A DNA stretch of 19,538 nucleotides from CAZNYN01 sp964577295 (GCA_964577295.1 CAZNYN010000038.1:1-19538), one strand, 5' to 3'. Positions 7,760 through 15,231 are shown, numbered from the stretch's first letter. Notes: generated by a model from the sequence alone, not told the origin. Made by a program: numbers and translations.

Positions 7760-7784
7760 AAAGGGCGGGGTTCGCCCGCCCTTT
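7760..7784 (-). terminator. Terminator after ptb
   Basis: A 10-bp GC-rich stem (7760-7769 with 7775-7784) with a 5-base loop; read on the minus strand it is followed by a TTTT-containing AT stretch. It ends the ptb transcript 12 bases past the stop, directly before the hydrolase start. Confidence 0.75.
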
Positions 7785-7795
7785 GTCTCTTTATT

Positions 7796-8716
7796 TTACT
7801 TGCCCTGGTGCGCTGCGAGTGCGCAGGCGGAAGCGATTGAGAGGAGCTTTGCCTCTGCCGAATCCGCGCGGCTTGTAAGAACGATAGGAGCCTTTGCTCC
7901 GAGAACGATGCCTGCTGTCTTGTTCTCTGAGAAGTAGACTATCGCCTTTGCGAGCATATTGCCGGATTCGATTGTGGGAACGTGGAGGATATCGGCATAA
8001 CCTGCGACGTCGGACTTGATTCCCTTGTGGTGCGCCGATTCGGGTGATACTGCATTGTCCAGTGCCAAAGGTCCGTCGATGAGGCAGCCTTTGATCTGTC
8101 CGCGGCGGTTCATCTGTGTAAGGATTGCAGCGTCCATTGTCGGGGGCATGTCGGGGTTGACTACTTCTACTGCCGCAAGAGCCGCAACCTTCGGGCATGC
8201 TACGCCGAAAGCGTGAGCCAGCTCGACGACGTTCTTTATGATATCGACTTTGACCTTGAGTTCGGGATACATGTTGAATGCGGGGTCTGAAATGAAGAAT
8301 ATTCTGTCGTAGCCCTTAATCTGGTGGATGTAGACGTGTGAGAGTGTCTTGCCGGAGCGAAGTCCCTTTTCCTTATTGAGTACGCCGCGAAGGAAGTTTG
8401 CCGTAGCGACCATGCCCTTCATGACTATCTGAGCCTTGCCCGACGATACGAGTTCTACAGCTGCAAGTGCTGCAGCCGCTTCTCCGCCGCGCTCGTCTAC
8501 GACGTCGTAGTTGGCGAGATCCACGCCGAGCTTGTCTGCGACTTCTTTGATCTTATCGGCATTTCCGACAAGGTAGGCTGTTGCTATGCCGGCTTTGCGC
8601 GCGTTTTCTACCGCTTCGAGAACCTCTGCGTCTTCGGCGCATGCAACGCTTATCTTCTTGGGGCCGACTTCTTTGCCGTATTCGAGTAGTGCGTCAAGTG
8701 TACGAATCTGTTCCAT
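7796..8716 (-). CDS. ptb: Phosphate butyryltransferase
   Basis: A 306-residue member of the phosphate acetyl/butyryltransferase family, the length typical of Ptb. It swaps CoA for phosphate on butyryl-CoA (and related acyl-CoAs), feeding butyrate kinase to give ATP. Family-typical blocks include IVMKGMVATANFLRGVLNKE, GPLALDNAVS (about 220-229) and a C-terminal IVLTSRADS. GGGAGG lies 11 bases before the ATG, a rather long spacing. It is monocistronic by appearance: own promoter (8783-8810) and own terminator (7760-7784). With buk it completes the acyl-phosphate route for ATP from acyl-CoA. Confidence 0.92.
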   Translation of the reverse strand: MEQIRTLDALLEYGKEVGPKKISVACAEDAEVLEAVENARKAGIATAYLVGNADKIKEVADKLGVDLANYDVVDERGGEAAAALAAVELVSSGKAQIVMKGMVATANFLRGVLNKEKGLRSGKTLSHVYIHQIKGYDRIFFISDPAFNMYPELKVKVDIIKNVVELAHAFGVACPKVAALAAVEVVNPDMPPTMDAAILTQMNRRGQIKGCLIDGPLALDNAVSPESAHHKGIKSDVAGYADILHVPTIESGNMLAKAIVYFSENKTAGIVLGAKAPIVLTSRADSAEAKLLSIASACALAAHQGK

Positions 8717-8782
8717 TTTCGTAAAAACCTCCCTGATTTATGGTTCGGGCTTGGCCCGTATTATTCAAAAGACATGTTAGAC

Positions 8783-8810
8783 ATTATACACTGTAATTTT
8801 CTGTTTGCAG
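8783..8810 (-). promoter_or_regulatory. Probable ptb promoter
   Basis: On the minus strand a perfect TATAAT (8783-8788) lies 16 bases after CTGCAA (8805-8810), about 67 bases before the ptb ATG. A small CGGGC/GCCCG hairpin (8746-8758) lies in the resulting leader. Confidence 0.5.
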
Positions 8811-8863
8811 ATACATTTGAAGCAATTTGAAAAAAAATATCGCTGCAAATTATAAAAATCCCG

Positions 8864-9436
8864 CTACTTCATGCCGAGAGATATTATCTTGGAAAAAGCC
8901 TTTTCCGGTGTCATGTCGATATACTCGACATCTTTTTCCGGGAAGAAAAAGACAAGCCCGGTTGTAGGGTTTGGAGAGGTTGGGACAAATATCGTGACAG
9001 TAACGCTCCCGTCCTTTTCCTTCATTTTATTCGTGACAAAGCCTATGATATAGCCTGTGGCGCAGGGGACTTTTGCCGTGCCCAGATAGCCCTTGGCGCC
9101 GCTTCCCGAGGTGAAGGTCTGAATCATGTCGCGGATAGTGATGTACCAGCCGCCGAAAAAAGGTATCTTTCCTATGCCCTGCTCGACTATATTCAGCAGC
9201 CAGCGTTCTTTCCTGCGCAGCTTGCGCCCGGTATAGGCGAGAATAAATATGAGAGCGAAGCCGATGGCGTAAGAAGTCCACACCGACTTTGTCATTCCGA
9301 ATATGAGAGCTCCTATCTTTTCAAAAAAGATAACAAGGTAGTAAAAAACAAAGGTAAAAAGAGCAAGAGGCGCAAGCGCTATACATCCAAGACAGAGGTC
9401 TTTGGCAGTTCTTCCCATAAAAGCAAACATCGACAT
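8864..9436 (-). CDS. DUF502-family membrane protein
   Basis: A protein of about 190 residues with two N-terminal transmembrane segments (roughly residues 14-45 and 52-70), a basic loop (RKLRRKERW), and a soluble C-terminal part containing the DUF502 signature FVPTSPNPTTGLVFFFP. Function is unknown; members are widespread inner-membrane proteins. The start is ambiguous: ATG at 9436 is 4 bases from GGGAG and ATG at 9430 is 10 bases from it. It is the first gene of the minus-strand run, divergent from plsC, and separated from ptb by 147 bases with a separate promoter. Confidence 0.85.
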   Translation of the reverse strand: MSMFAFMGRTAKDLCLGCIALAPLALFTFVFYYLVIFFEKIGALIFGMTKSVWTSYAIGFALIFILAYTGRKLRRKERWLLNIVEQGIGKIPFFGGWYITIRDMIQTFTSGSGAKGYLGTAKVPCATGYIIGFVTNKMKEKDGSVTVTIFVPTSPNPTTGLVFFFPEKDVEYIDMTPEKAFSKIISLGMK

Positions 9437-9490
9437 TCCACTCCCGCATAAAAATTAATAAACTCTTGATGCAAAATCACCCTATTATGC

Positions 9491-9520
9491 TTGTCAACAC
9501 CGCCTCATGTGGGGTATTCT
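9491..9520 (+). promoter_or_regulatory. Probable plsC promoter
   Basis: TTGTCA (9491-9496) and TATTCT (9515-9520) are 18 bases apart, giving a start near 9527 and a leader of about 27 bases before the ATG at 9554. Confidence 0.5.
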
Positions 9521-9553
9521 TTAACAGAAAACAAAGCACAGGGGGAATCTGTC

Positions 9554-10192
9554 ATGCTTTACCATATAACGCGCTTTATAGCTTCCATATATTTTACTCT
9601 CTATCACAGATTAACTGTATCAGGAAAAGATAAAATATGCAAAGACGGTCCCGTGATATTTGCGCCGAACCATGCAAGCTACCTAGACCCTCCCGTTGTC
9701 GGAATAGCCGTATATCCGAGGCGCATGAAATTTGTCGCATGGGACAAGCTCTTCTCCTTCCCTCTCTTCGGAGCTTTTCTTCGCGCAATGGGCTCCGTCC
9801 CCGTATCTCCGGAAAATAAAAACAGCTCCGCCGCTCTATTAAAAATGGTCATAGGTTTTTTGAGCGAAGGCAATGACGTATTTATATGTCCCGAGGGACA
9901 CCGTACCGAGGACGGAAACCTACAGCCCCTTGAGGGAGGCGTCGCAATACTCGCAATGAAGACGGGCGCTCCCATAATTCCCACATGGGTTGGCGGCACG
10001 TACAGAGCATTCTCGCGGACAATGAAATTCCCGAGGCCGCGCAAAGTCACAGTCACATTCGGAGATCCCATAGACCCTAAGAACCTCCCCGAAGGACTGA
10101 CGGAAAAAGAAAAACGCAGATACATACTTGCAGAAATAGAAAATTATTACAAGATAATGGATGAGAAAGACAGAGCGGAATACAAACGTTAG
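9554..10192 (+). CDS. plsC: 1-acyl-sn-glycerol-3-phosphate acyltransferase
   Basis: A 212-residue PlsC/LPLAT enzyme that adds the second acyl chain to lysophosphatidate to make phosphatidate at the cytoplasmic membrane. Block I is NHASYLD (His40, Asp45 as the HX4D catalytic pair), block II is the FPLFGAFLRAMGSVPV stretch (69-84), and block III is PEGHRT (113-118), where His replaces the usual Thr of EGTR. Block IV is the VxIIPTWVGG-like stretch near 140-149. The ATG at 9554 has GGGGGAA 6 bases before it; an in-frame TTG at 9491 lies within the promoter and is rejected. The N-terminus is moderately hydrophobic and amphipathic, not a full membrane span. Confidence 0.9.
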   Translation: MLYHITRFIASIYFTLYHRLTVSGKDKICKDGPVIFAPNHASYLDPPVVGIAVYPRRMKFVAWDKLFSFPLFGAFLRAMGSVPVSPENKNSSAALLKMVIGFLSEGNDVFICPEGHRTEDGNLQPLEGGVAILAMKTGAPIIPTWVGGTYRAFSRTMKFPRPRKVTVTFGDPIDPKNLPEGLTEKEKRRYILAEIENYYKIMDEKDRAEYKR

Positions 10193-10206
10193 TATTTAAA
10201 GAAATA

Positions 10207-10238
10207 TTGACCCGAGTTTTGCAATGGTTTAATATAAT
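10207..10238 (+). promoter_or_regulatory. Possible promoter of the prepilin-like gene
   Basis: TTGACC (10207-10212) and a perfect TATAAT (10233-10238) are 20 bases apart, longer than ideal; TTTAAT at 10228-10233 gives a 15-base alternative. Confidence 0.4.
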
Positions 10239-10289
10239 CGGTGGTCTCTTGGCAATTACACCATCAAAGAAACCTATGGGGTGAGTGAT

Positions 10290-11036
10290 ATGCGCCGAAG
10301 CGCGTTCACATTGGTTGAGCTTTTAATGGTCATAATAATAGTCGGAATACTTGCGGGAATGATGCTTTTGTCCTCTTCCTCCGCGATAGACAAAAGCGAG
10401 GCGACAGTGTGCCTTGCCAACAGAAAACAGATATCCAGACTTTATGATGTCTACAAAGCGGAACACAACCCCGTAAGCATAGACAAAATAATAGAGGACG
10501 AGCATGCTGCATGTCCGAAAAAAGGTACATACACCCTCTCTTCCGACACTTTTGGGCATAATGTCGTAATATGCTCCCTCCACACACTATCCGCCGAAGA
10601 CAGCCGCTATGCGTACACAGTGAAGGATAAAGAAACACTGACATCCGGAAGTGCGGCAGACAAAGCCGCTCTGATGGCGCAATTGCTCAAGGACGTAAAC
10701 GAAATTCTGGCAGAAAATCCTAACCTTAACGCAAATAAAATATGGGAGATTCTAAAAGCCCTCGGAGCAGATAGTATACAGGGTGAGAAGTCGGACTTTA
10801 AAATTACATACGCAGCCGGTAAGGCAAGCGCCTCATCACTTCTCATAAAGCCGGGCTCTTACGCTTATATAATATATGGGGACGGTTCTGTCTACATTGT
10901 AACAAACGGACTGTATAAAGGCGATTCCTACAACAGTTTTAAAAATGATCCCGGCTGGTTCACATCCGACACCAACAAAGGCTACGAAGGCAACACCTCA
11001 AACCCTGAAGAAAAAGGCTGGGTGAAGCTCAATTAG
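10290..11036 (+). CDS. Prepilin-like protein with type IV N-methylation motif
   Basis: A 248-residue protein with a 5-residue basic leader (MRRSA), then FTLVELLMVIIIVGILAGMM, the classic type IV pilin/pseudopilin N-terminus with Glu at mature position 5 (Glu10). The residue before the cleavage site is Ala, not the usual Gly. Next comes a ComGC/pseudopilin-like segment with cysteines at 75 and 95 (ACPKKGTYTL and VICSLH) and a C-terminal domain of about 140 residues that I do not recognise. The ATG at 10290 is preferred over GTG at 10281 because GGGGTG lies 6 bases before it. No pilus assembly or prepilin peptidase genes are near, so it is an orphan pilin whose machinery must be elsewhere. Confidence 0.75.
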   Translation: MRRSAFTLVELLMVIIIVGILAGMMLLSSSSAIDKSEATVCLANRKQISRLYDVYKAEHNPVSIDKIIEDEHAACPKKGTYTLSSDTFGHNVVICSLHTLSAEDSRYAYTVKDKETLTSGSAADKAALMAQLLKDVNEILAENPNLNANKIWEILKALGADSIQGEKSDFKITYAAGKASASSLLIKPGSYAYIIYGDGSVYIVTNGLYKGDSYNSFKNDPGWFTSDTNKGYEGNTSNPEEKGWVKLN

Positions 11037-11070
11037 CTCTGTACCTCTTGACATTTTACCGCTAGCCCTA

Positions 11071-11101
11071 TTGTTATTGTTCACCGCCTCTGTGTTATAA
11101 T
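11071..11101 (+). promoter_or_regulatory. Possible promoter of the CNNM/CorC gene
   Basis: A perfect TATAAT (11096-11101) lies 19 bases after TTGTTA (11071-11076). A TTGACA at 11048-11053 is too distant to serve this -10 box. Confidence 0.35.
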
Positions 11102-11143
11102 AACTCCAAACTTGTTTTAAACATCCAAGGAGGATGATTGTTG

Positions 11144-12430
11144 GTGAGTTCCGACATCGCAGGCAGTATTATCCTGCTGGCCGTATTGCTCCTATTCTCA
11201 GTCTATTTCAGCGCGACCGAGACATCTATTACGGCAGCAGGCAAAGGTAAATTATTAGCTTTATCCGATGAGTACCCGCATCGTAAAAAAGGGTTTCTCT
11301 GGCTCGTGGAGAACACGGCAAAGGCCATCAATGTTACATTGATAGGCAACAACCTCGTAAACATCGGGGCAAGCGCTGTTGCAACATCCGTGAGCATAAC
11401 GCTCTTCGGCGCAGTCGGCCCTGCTCTCGCTGTCGCAGTAATGACAGTGCTTATAGTCGTATTCTGCGAAATTCTTCCCAAAAATGTCGCAATAGCGAAA
11501 AAAGAAAACGTGCTTCTCTTCAGTCTGCCGTTTATGATGTTCCTGAGCTTTATAATGACACCGCTAACCGCGTTTCTTACTGTCATACTGAAACTTGTCG
11601 GCAGAATTACAGGGCTCAACCTTGTCTCCTTCAGCTCTCTCATATCGCGTGAGGAAATAGACCACATCGTGGCTGAGGGAAGCGCGGCAGGCGCTCTTGA
11701 AGAGGACGAACGCAAAATGATACACGGAGTTATCGCGTTTGAAGAGACACGTGTCTCCGAAGTTATGGCTCCTAGAATAGACGTATATGCCATAGACGAA
11801 GAAGGCACAGCAGAAGAAGCGGTCAAAATATTCGTGGAAAGCGGGCATTCGCGCATCCCGGTATTTAAAGAAGACCTTGACGACGTAATAGGAGTGCTCT
11901 ACGCCAAAGACCTTTTAGCTCCCCTTGCGGCAGGCAACAGAGAAATCTCGATACTCAAAGTAATGAGAAAGCCCCTCTTTGTTCCCGAGACGATGAAAAC
12001 GGACGAAGCACTCGACATGATGAAGCGCTCAAAGAAACATATAGCCATAGTTGTCGACGAATACGGCGGAATGGCGGGACTTGTAACCCTCGAAGACCTT
12101 ATCGAAGAAATAGTCGGAGACATACAGGACGAATATGACACAGAGACCCCCGACATAACTCAGGAGTCCGAAGGAGTATATGTGGCTCAGGGTCAGGTAA
12201 ACCTCGAAGACCTATCAGAATGCCTGAATTACCCGTTTGACGCAGCATTTGAAGAAGTAGACACACTGGCCGGAATGATGCTCGAACTCTCAGGCAACTT
12301 CCCGAGGCAGGGACAGACCATAATATACGGTCCATGGGACATAACAGCCACAGAAGTACAAAACCACAGAATCCTACAGGCAAAAATGAAGTACGTCCCC
12401 GAAAGGGAAGAGGAAAACGTTACGGATTAA
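11144..12430 (+). CDS. CNNM/CBS/CorC-type membrane protein (HlyC/CorC family)
   Basis: A protein of about 428 residues with the full-length hemolysin-C/CorC architecture. An N-terminal CNNM (DUF21) membrane domain has four hydrophobic segments (residues 5-25, about 60-85, 90-115 and 125-150). A CBS pair follows (about 205-325; EVMAPRIDVYAID, then VVDEYGGMAGLVTLEDLIEEIVGDI), then a C-terminal CorC_HlyC domain (about 340-420; DTLAGMMLEL). Such proteins are linked to Mg2+ or Co2+ efflux and homeostasis; hemolysin names are historical. AAGGAGG at 11127-11133 is followed by three in-frame candidates: TTG 11138, TTG 11141 and GTG 11144 (4, 7 and 10 bases away). I chose the GTG, but 11141 is equally possible. 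Confidence 0.88.
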   Translation: MSSDIAGSIILLAVLLLFSVYFSATETSITAAGKGKLLALSDEYPHRKKGFLWLVENTAKAINVTLIGNNLVNIGASAVATSVSITLFGAVGPALAVAVMTVLIVVFCEILPKNVAIAKKENVLLFSLPFMMFLSFIMTPLTAFLTVILKLVGRITGLNLVSFSSLISREEIDHIVAEGSAAGALEEDERKMIHGVIAFEETRVSEVMAPRIDVYAIDEEGTAEEAVKIFVESGHSRIPVFKEDLDDVIGVLYAKDLLAPLAAGNREISILKVMRKPLFVPETMKTDEALDMMKRSKKHIAIVVDEYGGMAGLVTLEDLIEEIVGDIQDEYDTETPDITQESEGVYVAQGQVNLEDLSECLNYPFDAAFEEVDTLAGMMLELSGNFPRQGQTIIYGPWDITATEVQNHRILQAKMKYVPEREEENVTD

Positions 12431-12511
12431 GCTTGAATATATCGTTGTCTCAAATTCTTCTTACGGAAGAGCTAACAGCGGGAGCATTTTCCCCTGTCAT
12501 ATATTATATAG

Positions 12512-12561
12512 AAGAGCCTCAATCCTACTCATTTTGTCAAAAGAGTTGGATTGAGGTTCTT
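12512..12561. terminator. Long hairpin between convergent CNNM/CorC and IclR genes
   Basis: Bases 12512-12530 pair with 12543-12561 (one T-T mismatch and a G-T pair), and the loop can extend by TTTT/AAAA around GTC. It begins one base after the IclR stop in the minus direction and 81 bases after the CorC-type stop in the plus direction. T-runs on both sides are modest, so it may end transcription from either strand or stabilise 3' ends. Confidence 0.55.
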
Positions 12562-12562
12562 G

Positions 12563-13357
12563 TTATTGCAGCTTAGGATATTCAGCTACAGGTTCAAAAT
12601 TAATACAGGAGTCAGGTGCTCCGATTGCCAGTGACAGCTCACGTCCCGATGCAATAACGGCATCGACCATGTTTTTTACCAAATTTTCGGTACATCGTTG
12701 ACTGGGGCCTGATATTACAAGTGCTGCCCTCTGCTGTCCAAGAGTACCAAAGACCGGTACTGCTACGGAGGACACGTTTTGTTCACGTTCTCCAAGGCTT
12801 GTTGCGAAGCCGTATTTTCTAATTAACTGGAGCTCGTGCATTATGTTGGGTATTCTTTCTTTTATCTCGGGTGATGCCATATCCAAAATCGCCATAAGTT
12901 CTTTTTCCGCTACAAAAGCAAGAAAGGCTTTACCCGATGCCCCTATCCAAATAGGACACGTTATTCCTAATGTTGATATTTTGAGCATATGACGACTCTG
13001 AACTTGTTCCGCACAGACACGGTAGAGACCGTTGCGCAGATATAAACTGGCTGTCTCATTTAGTTCATCACGTAACCTGTATAGGACGGGAAGAGCCAGT
13101 TGTACAACAGGGTCAGCCTTTGCAAATACACCGCCCAAACGGCAGCACTGCCACCCAAGTCTAAAGGTGTTTTCTCGTTTTTCCAGAAACCCCTCTTCAC
13201 AGAGAACAGATACGATTCGTGAAACTGTAGACAGCGGATACGATATGGATGTCGCTATCTGAGTCAGAGTCTGAACCGTTCTCTCTGGATTAAATGAATT
13301 AAGCACCGCAAGAGCTTTTCGTATTGACGAAGCCCCTTCTGTCTTTTCAGCCACCAT
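12563..13357 (-). CDS. IclR-family transcriptional regulator
   Basis: A 264-residue DNA-binding regulator. The N-terminal winged HTH (about residues 8-70; SSIRKALAVLNSF, then TLTQIATSISYPLSTVSRIV) precedes an IclR effector-binding domain (about 80-250; IGASGKAFLAF, YGFATSLGEREQNVSSVAVPVF). IclR proteins usually control adjacent catabolic genes in response to a small organic acid, so the obvious target is the TAXI-TRAP/hydro-lyase operon. The ATG at 13357 is chosen over two ATGs upstream because GAGG is 6 bases before it. It may be the last gene of that operon, but an 89-base gap with repeats in front suggests separate regulation. Confidence 0.9.
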   Translation of the reverse strand: MVAEKTEGASSIRKALAVLNSFNPERTVQTLTQIATSISYPLSTVSRIVSVLCEEGFLEKRENTFRLGWQCCRLGGVFAKADPVVQLALPVLYRLRDELNETASLYLRNGLYRVCAEQVQSRHMLKISTLGITCPIWIGASGKAFLAFVAEKELMAILDMASPEIKERIPNIMHELQLIRKYGFATSLGEREQNVSSVAVPVFGTLGQQRAALVISGPSQRCTENLVKNMVDAVIASGRELSLAIGAPDSCINFEPVAEYPKLQ

Positions 13358-13384
13358 ACCCCGCCTCGCTATCATAAACATTGT

Positions 13385-13394
13385 GAATGCATTC
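13385..13394. repeat. Perfect 10-bp palindrome in the IclR upstream region
   Basis: GAATGCATTC is its own reverse complement and lies 28 bases before the IclR ATG, overlapping the possible -10 box. It is a candidate operator half or full site; short palindromes also arise by chance. Confidence 0.35.
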
Positions 13395-13429
13395 TAACAC
13401 AAGTTTGGCGGTCTTTCTAACACTAGTTT
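13392..13429. repeat. Two 15-bp direct repeats upstream of the IclR gene
   Basis: TTCTAACACAAGTTT (13392-13406) and TTCTAACACTAGTTT (13415-13429) differ at one base and start 23 bases apart, close to two helical turns. They fill most of the 89-base gap between leuD-like and iclR-like genes and flank a possible minus-strand -10 box (TAGAAT, 13391-13396). This is typical of tandem binding sites for a regulator, most simply the adjacent IclR protein acting on its own gene. Confidence 0.6.
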
Positions 13430-13446
13430 ACTTATTTAATTAAAAT

Positions 13447-13938
13447 CTAAAAGCCGCCAGTCTCAGCAAAATAATTGTATAAATCCCCGCATTGAAATAT
13501 TTTTACCATGATATCGGGAAGTGCGCCGACAGGGATGTCTTTGCCTGTCGTAATATTCTTTATATGGTCATCGCCCAATGAATATTCAAGAATATCATTA
13601 TCCGAAATATGATCTGTGTCGCACTCGATAACAGGCAGTCCAACGTTGACCGCGTTGCGAAAAAAAATACGGGCAAATGATTTGGCTACAACGCCGGAGA
13701 CTCCGGCGGCCTTTAATGCAACTGGGGCTCCTTCGCGGGATGAACCGCACCCAAAATATTTTCCCGCTACTACAAATGCTCCTCCTTCGGTTTTCTTTAA
13801 GAAGTCGGGGTCTAGGTCTTCCATGCAGTGAAGCCTGTGCTCTTCAAGAGAGTTTGTCTTTGTATATTTGCCGGCGATTATCAGATCTGTGCTTATGTCA
13901 TCGCCGTATTTTATGGCTTTTTTTCTGATTGCAGTCAT
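13447..13938 (-). CDS. LeuD/HacB/DmdB-type hydro-lyase small subunit
   Basis: A 163-residue small (swivel-domain) subunit of the isopropylmalate isomerase/homoaconitase/dimethylmalate dehydratase group. Features are YGDDISTDLI near the start, HCMEDLDPDF, and the substrate-binding block GKYFGCGSSREGAP (about residues 59-72). The short archaeal-type length separates it from the roughly 200-residue proteobacterial LeuD. The specificity loop after the first strand reads Y25-T-K-T28. AAGGAG lies 8 bases before the ATG, and 12 bases separate it from the large-subunit stop, so the two are co-translated partners. Absence of leuA/leuB and linkage to a TRAP transporter point to catabolism; the substrate is not determined. 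Confidence 0.88.
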   Translation of the reverse strand: MTAIRKKAIKYGDDISTDLIIAGKYTKTNSLEEHRLHCMEDLDPDFLKKTEGGAFVVAGKYFGCGSSREGAPVALKAAGVSGVVAKSFARIFFRNAVNVGLPVIECDTDHISDNDILEYSLGDDHIKNITTGKDIPVGALPDIMVKIFQCGDLYNYFAETGGF

Positions 13939-13950
13939 ATCCGCATCTCC

Positions 13951-15177
13951 TTATAACAGACTTCTAGGGTCGGTCAGTTTTCCTGTCAGGCATGAGGCAG
14001 CAAGCGTAGCTGGTGAGACTAAATATATTGATGCCTTATTATTGCCCATTCTGCCTTTAAAATTTCTGTTGGCTGTGGAAAGCACAACCTCTCCGTCAGC
14101 AGGTGCTCCTCCGTGTGTGCCTACACATGCGGCGCATCCGGGAGTCATTATGTAGGCTCCTGCTGCGCATAGAGTTTCCAGTACCCCTTCAGACGCTGCT
14201 TTAAGAAGAACCGCGGAAGAAGCTGGGGTTACCTGCAGTCTTACATTGTCGGCAATCTTTTTGCCTCTCAGAATATCTGCGGCTATGCGCAGATCTTCGA
14301 TTCTGCCGTTTGTGCATGTGCCGAGATATGCGTACTGAAACACCAGCCCCTCTTTTTCACTTACCGGTGCCCAGTTGTCCACCGTGTGAGGAAGAGCTGT
14401 GCATGGAACTATTTCCGCAAGATCCATTTCAATGATGTCTTCGTACTCCGCACCCTCATCGGCGAAAATGCCAAGTTCTTTGTTGCACATAAACCCGGCT
14501 TTTCCTCCTGTTTCGACAATCATATTGGCCATGGTCATTCTGTCTGCCTGAGGACATTTCTCAATGAAGTCACCGTAGAATTCAAACGCTTTGTAGTTGC
14601 CGCCGTCAGCTCCGATGCGCCCTATAAGAGTAAGGATGATGTCCTTTGCCGTGCAGAATGGTAGCAGTGCTCCTTTAAGGTTGATGCGCACGGTTTCGGG
14701 GCATTTAAACCATGTTTTGCCGCAGATAAAAGCGGCTGTCAAGTCTGTTGCTCCAACTCCGCAGGCAAGCGCCGCCACAGCTCCGTATGTGCAGGTGTGG
14801 CTGTCGCTTCCTATTACTATTTGTCCGGGTTTTACAAACTTTTTCTCAATCAGCAACTGATGGCATACGCCCTCGCCTACGTCCATCAGGTTGACGTGCT
14901 GCGCTTTTGCGAACTCCCTCAGCTCTTTCAGACCGTTTGCGAGTTTTTCATTCGGAGGAGGAGAGCAGTGATCCATAACGACGGCGATTTTTTCAGGGTA
15001 CTTGACTTTTGTTCCGCCAAGTTTTTTGAATGCTTTCAGAGCAAGCGGGGCAGCCGCATCCGTAAGCATCATCATATCTATAGTGCAGAAGACGATCTCG
15101 CCCTTATTCACATATCTGCCAGGTTCTTTGCATAGGTGTGAACTTAATATCTTTTGCACAACAGTCATTGGCCTCAT
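13951..15177 (-). CDS. LeuC/HacA/DmdA-type hydro-lyase large subunit, [4Fe-4S]
   Basis: A 408-residue aconitase-superfamily large subunit. The [4Fe-4S] ligands are Cys288 (YLGTCTNGR) and the pair Cys348 and Cys351 (PGCAACVG); GSDSHTCTYGA (about 123-133) is the conserved substrate-site block. It would dehydrate and rehydrate a 2- or 3-hydroxy di- or tricarboxylate together with the downstream small subunit. The frame is open to a TTG at 15231, but the ATG at 15177 is chosen because GAGAGG lies 9 bases before it; the ATG at 15186 directly abuts that site. It is 54 bases downstream of the TRAP permease in the same direction. The oxygen-labile cluster fits an anaerobe. Isopropylmalate, homocitrate, citramalate-type and dimethylmalate substrates all remain possible. 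Confidence 0.88.
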   Translation of the reverse strand: MRPMTVVQKILSSHLCKEPGRYVNKGEIVFCTIDMMMLTDAAAPLALKAFKKLGGTKVKYPEKIAVVMDHCSPPPNEKLANGLKELREFAKAQHVNLMDVGEGVCHQLLIEKKFVKPGQIVIGSDSHTCTYGAVAALACGVGATDLTAAFICGKTWFKCPETVRINLKGALLPFCTAKDIILTLIGRIGADGGNYKAFEFYGDFIEKCPQADRMTMANMIVETGGKAGFMCNKELGIFADEGAEYEDIIEMDLAEIVPCTALPHTVDNWAPVSEKEGLVFQYAYLGTCTNGRIEDLRIAADILRGKKIADNVRLQVTPASSAVLLKAASEGVLETLCAAGAYIMTPGCAACVGTHGGAPADGEVVLSTANRNFKGRMGNNKASIYLVSPATLAASCLTGKLTDPRSLL

Positions 15178-15231
15178 AGAGATCATCCTCTCTTGTTTCT
15201 GTAATTTCTCCGTGCTTTGTTCATTTTTCAA

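Noticed and set aside
13447..15177. Annotation as leucine-biosynthetic leuCD
   Set aside because: No leuA or leuB nearby, linkage to TRAP-TAXI and IclR, and an unusual specificity loop; kept as a hydro-lyase of unknown substrate.
15178..15231. Upstream TTG and ATG starts for the LeuC-like subunit
   Set aside because: No properly spaced ribosome site; the ATG at 15177 has GAGAGG at 9 bases and gives a normal N-terminus.
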